This document shows, piece after piece, positions 26,294-28,738 of a stretch of 28,738 bases of DNA. Within the stretch, counting starts at the first letter, position 1. Each line of letters begins with the position of its first letter. The notes beneath the pieces were generated by a model. The model made no database searches. It was not told the DNA's origin and was given only the letters and a program-made list of their open reading frames with translations. The stretch is from Pseudomonadota bacterium. GTDB lineage: Bacteria > Pseudomonadota > Gammaproteobacteria > Pseudomonadales > Pseudomonadaceae. The stretch lies in contig JAEYXX010000084.1 of the NCBI GenBank assembly GCA_023431055.1, positions 1 through 28,738 of the forward strand. Direction: 5' to 3'. The position numbers were made by a program, and so were the translations under genes.

Positions 26294-26362
26294 GTAGGGC
26301 GGGTGCAACCCGCCGCTGCAGTGATGGCGTTCGGTCTGTCCGGCGGGTTTCACCCGCCCTAC
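26294..26362. repeat. REP pair between urtB and urtC, same family as the transposase repeats
   Basis: Inverted units at 26294-26314 (GTAGGGCGGGTGCAACCC) and 26342-26362 (GGCGGGTTTCACCCGCC) are essentially the units flanking the RAYT remnant at 18806-18855 and 19432-19505. No transposase lies here, so this is a dispersed non-autonomous copy about 7 kb away. Confidence 0.85.
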
Positions 26363-26392
26363 GCCCGTTGGCGCAATAACGGTCGTGGGCCA

Positions 26393-27961
26393 TCAGTCGA
26401 TCACCCGTCCTTTGAGAGCGAAGAGGCCTTGCGGGCGTTTCTGGATGAACAGAATGATCAGCGCGAGGATGAGGATCTTGCCGAGCACTGCGCCGATCTG
26501 CGGTTCGAGAAACTTGTTCACCACGCCCAGGCCGAAGGCTGCCAGGACGCTACCGGCCAGTTGGCCGACGCCGCCGAGCACCACCACCAGGAAGGAATCG
26601 ATGATGTAGCTCTGGCCCAGGTCCGGGCCGACGTTGCCGATCTGGCTTAGGGCCACGCCGCCGAGGCCGGCGATGCCCGAGCCGAGGCCGAAGGCCAGCA
26701 TATCGACTCGCCCTGTTGGAACCCCACAGCAGGCGGCCATATTGCGGTTCTGCGTCACCGCGCGCACGTTCAGACCGAGGCGCGTCTTGTTCAGCAACAA
26801 CCATGTAAGGGCTACAACAAACAGCGCGAAGCCGATGATGACGATGCGGTTGTAGGGCAGTACCAGGTTCGGCAGCACCTGCACGCCGCCGGATAGCCAG
26901 GCCGGGTTGGCCACTTCGACGTTCTGCGCACCGAAGGTGACGCGCACCAGCTGAATCAGGATCAGGCTGATGCCCCAGGTGGCCAGCAGGGTTTCCAGCG
27001 GGCGGCCGTAGAGGTGGCGGATCACCGTGCGCTCCAGGGCCATGCCGATGCAGGCAGTGACCAGAAAGGCGATGGGCAGCGCGGCCAACGGGTAGAGCGT
27101 GAGGTATTCGGGGGCCAGGCGCTGGAAGCTCAGCTGCACCACGTAGGTGGTGTAGGCGCCAAGCATCAGCATTTCGCCGTGGGCCATGTTGATCACCCCG
27201 AGCAGGCCGAAGGTGATGGCCAAGCCCAGCGCTGCGAGCAGCAGTATCGAGCCCAGCGACAGGCCGCTGAATGCCTGGCCTAGCAGTTCGCCGATCAGCA
27301 GTTTGTTCTTCACCTGGGCCAGGCTCTGCTCGGCAGCGGCGCGCACGGCGGTATCGCTTTCCTCGCCATCGAGCAGGCTTTGCAGGCGGGTGCGCGCCAG
27401 CGGGTCGCCGGTCCTGCCCAGACGCTCCACGGCAGCGAGGCGCACGGCAGGGTCGCTGGCCTCCAGCTGCAGATTGGCCATGGCCAGGGTAATGGCGTCA
27501 CGCACGTTCTCGTCGGCTTCCATGCTTAGGCGGTTTTCCAGCAGCGGCAGCAGTGTCGGCGGCGTGTTGCGTTGCAGTTGCTTGGCGGCGGCGAGGCGCA
27601 CGGCAGCGTTGTCATCGAGCAACTGATGGCTGGCCACTGCGAAGGCGACCAGGCCGCGCAGGCGGTTGTTCAGGCGCAGTTTGCGCGGCGTGCCGTTGGC
27701 TTCGGCTGCGCCATCGGCGGCCTGCCAAGTGCCGCTCTGTTCGATGAAGGCGCGCTTGTCGGCGTCGCTGCCGACGCGGCCCTGCTGCAGAGCTTGCAGC
27801 AGGGGCATACGCTCGTGGCTGGGTGCGGCGGCCCAGTCCTGCAGCAGTTTGGCCTGCTTGCTGGCATTGGCGGCGACGAAGTCGTCGGCCTCGCCAGCCT
27901 GCGCCGCCAGGGGCAGCAACAGCAGCAGGCCCAGGAAAATTCGGGTAAGGGCAGTGGGCAT
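26393..27961 (-). CDS. urtB: Urea ABC transporter permease UrtB with periplasmic HEAT-like N-terminal domain
   Basis: A 522-residue protein. A signal-like segment (F-L-G-L-L-L-L-L-P-L-A-A-Q-A, residues 9-22) is followed by a 190-residue helical domain with HEAT-like repeats (A-A-V-R-L-A-A-A-K-Q-L, E-N-V-R-D-A-I-T-L-A-M, P-A-V-R-L-A-A-V-E-R-L, A-V-R-A-A-A-E-Q-S-L). The LivH-like permease begins about residue 226 (L-G-Q-A-F-S-G-L-S-L-G-S), with G-V-I-N-M-A-H-G-E-M-L-M-L-G-A-Y and the late L-A-G-S-V-L-A-A-F-G-L-G. The long N-terminal domain is characteristic of proteobacterial UrtB. ATG 27961, after AAGGA, is chosen over upstream in-frame codons that run through repeats. Confidence 0.95.
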   Translation of the reverse strand: MPTALTRIFLGLLLLLPLAAQAGEADDFVAANASKQAKLLQDWAAAPSHERMPLLQALQQGRVGSDADKRAFIEQSGTWQAADGAAEANGTPRKLRLNNRLRGLVAFAVASHQLLDDNAAVRLAAAKQLQRNTPPTLLPLLENRLSMEADENVRDAITLAMANLQLEASDPAVRLAAVERLGRTGDPLARTRLQSLLDGEESDTAVRAAAEQSLAQVKNKLLIGELLGQAFSGLSLGSILLLAALGLAITFGLLGVINMAHGEMLMLGAYTTYVVQLSFQRLAPEYLTLYPLAALPIAFLVTACIGMALERTVIRHLYGRPLETLLATWGISLILIQLVRVTFGAQNVEVANPAWLSGGVQVLPNLVLPYNRIVIIGFALFVVALTWLLLNKTRLGLNVRAVTQNRNMAACCGVPTGRVDMLAFGLGSGIAGLGGVALSQIGNVGPDLGQSYIIDSFLVVVLGGVGQLAGSVLAAFGLGVVNKFLEPQIGAVLGKILILALIILFIQKRPQGLFALKGRVID

Positions 27962-27976
27962 AAGGGTGTCCTTGGC

Positions 27977-28069
27977 GTAGCCCGGATGACGTCCGGGGCG
28001 AGCTTCCCGGATTGCATCCGGGCTACGGCGACCCTCTCCCCCGCCCCTCTCCCGCAAGCGGGAGAGGGG
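27977..28069. repeat. REP-type repeat and CTCTCCC palindrome between urtA and urtB
   Basis: Arms at 27977-27998 (starting GTAGCCCGGATGACG) and 28005-28026 (ending CATCCGGGCTAC) form an imperfect inverted repeat related to 5150-5211. Next to it is a perfect 12-bp stem, CCCCTCTCCCGC / GCGGGAGAGGGG around AA (28044-28069). A strong structure between urtA and urtB would fit the usual need for more binding protein than permease: partial termination or 3'-end protection after urtA. Confidence 0.8.
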
Positions 28070-28134
28070 AGACAAGCGGCACTGCAACTCATTGACGAGC
28101 TGTGGTTACCGCATGCGGGAGAGGGGCTTTTGCC

Positions 28135-28738
28135 TTAGTTCGACTTCACCGGGGTATCGGCTTTCTTGTCGTTGCCTTCGATGTACGGGCTCCACGGCTG
28201 GGCGCGGATCGGGCCTTCGGTTTCCCAGACCACGGAGAACTGACCGTCATCCTGGATCTCGCCGATCATTACCGGCTTGTGCAGGTGGTGGTTCTTCTCG
28301 TCCATCTTCAGGGTGAAGCCGCTCGGTGCTGCGAACTCCTGGCCGGCCATGGCTTCACGCACCTTGTCGACATCGGTGGTGCCGGCCTTCTCGACCGCTT
28401 GCGCCCACATGTGAATGCCCACGTAGGTGGCTTCCATCGGGTCGTTGGTCACCACGGTGTCGGCGTTCGGCAGCTTCTTGGCCTTGGCGTAGGCTTTCCA
28501 GTCGGCGACGAACTTCTCGTTGACCGGGTTCTCTACGGACTGGAAGTAGTTCCAGGCCGCCAGGTGGCCGACCAGCGGTTTGGTATCGATGCCGCGCAGT
28601 TCTTCTTCACCCACGGAGAAGGCCACCACCGGCACTTCGGTGGCTTCCAAGCCCTGGTTGGCCAGTTCCTTGTAGAACGGTACGTTGGAGTCGCCATTCA
28701 CAGTGGAAACCACGGCAGTTTTGCCGCCAGCGGAGAAC
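28135..28738 (-). CDS. urtA: Urea ABC transporter substrate-binding protein UrtA, C-terminal part
   Basis: The gene runs off the right edge; about 200 C-terminal residues are visible. They match UrtA/AmiC-type binding proteins: K-T-A-V-V-S-T-V-N-G-D-S-N-V-P-F-Y-K-E-L, V-V-A-F-S-V-G-E-E-E-L-R-G-I-D, H-L-A-A-W-N-Y-F-Q-S-V, P-M-E-A-T-Y-V-G-I-H-M-W and H-H-L-H-K-P-V-M-I-G-E-I-Q-D-D-G-Q-F. The last part up to the C-terminal K-S-N is the usual UrtA ending. UrtA is the periplasmic receptor delivering urea to UrtBC. The promoter, often under nitrogen control in this family, lies outside the window. Confidence 0.95.
   Translation of the reverse strand, partial: FSAGGKTAVVSTVNGDSNVPFYKELANQGLEATEVPVVAFSVGEEELRGIDTKPLVGHLAAWNYFQSVENPVNEKFVADWKAYAKAKKLPNADTVVTNDPMEATYVGIHMWAQAVEKAGTTDVDKVREAMAGQEFAAPSGFTLKMDEKNHHLHKPVMIGEIQDDGQFSVVWETEGPIRAQPWSPYIEGNDKKADTPVKSN

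Overview
The window is high-GC DNA of a Pseudomonas-type gammaproteobacterium. The evidence is the block urea ABC transporter (urt) - urease (ureD, ureA, acetyltransferase, ureB, ureC) - DksA-like zinc finger - oxaloacetate decarboxylase, an arrangement I recall from Pseudomonas aeruginosa around PA4858-PA4872. Several Pseudomonas-style REP palindromes and a REP-associated tyrosine transposase support this. A mendocina/oleovorans-type lineage is plausible, but the sequence alone does not prove it. No rRNA, tRNA, CRISPR array, phage or complete insertion sequence was seen.

Region A (1-7805, + strand) looks like a catabolic island. It holds the 3' end of an N-formylglutamate-amidohydrolase-like gene, a TRAP transporter (small permease, large permease, Tat-exported binding protein), a glutamine-synthetase-like ligase, an aldehyde dehydrogenase and an iron-dependent alcohol dehydrogenase. 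Together they suggest uptake of a small compound, gamma-glutamylation of an amine, two oxidation steps (alcohol to aldehyde to acid) and amide hydrolysis. This is the best candidate in the window for an uncharacterised pathway.

Region B (7806-12353, - strand) holds an unknown 177-residue protein, a YegD-type Hsp70, a UPF0104/YbhN-like membrane protein, a YqaA (DedA-like) membrane protein and a VC0807-family membrane protein. Region C (12519-17493, + strand) holds three periplasmic binding proteins with no permease or ATPase (two are tandem paralogues), an isolated type II secretion F/PilC-like protein, an oxaloacetate decarboxylase of the PEP mutase superfamily and a small C4 zinc-finger protein.

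Region D (17494-19505) is the most rearranged part. A segment of about 750 bp, carrying a DUF3592-type gene and a broken membrane-protein remnant, lies between two identical 22-bp direct repeats. The first copy forms the 3' end of the zinc-finger gene. A hemerythrin gene follows, then a REP-associated transposase broken by one in-frame TGA and flanked on both sides by REP pairs.

Region E (19513-28738, - strand) is the urea system, transcribed right to left: urtA (partial), urtB, urtC, urtD, urtE, ureD, ureA, GNAT acetyltransferase, ureB, ureC. The UrtABCDE ABC system imports urea and UreABC hydrolyses it to ammonia and CO2. UreD is a nickel-insertion chaperone; its partners ureE, ureF and ureG are not in the window. 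Palindromic repeats of several families sit in most of the longer gaps of this cluster.
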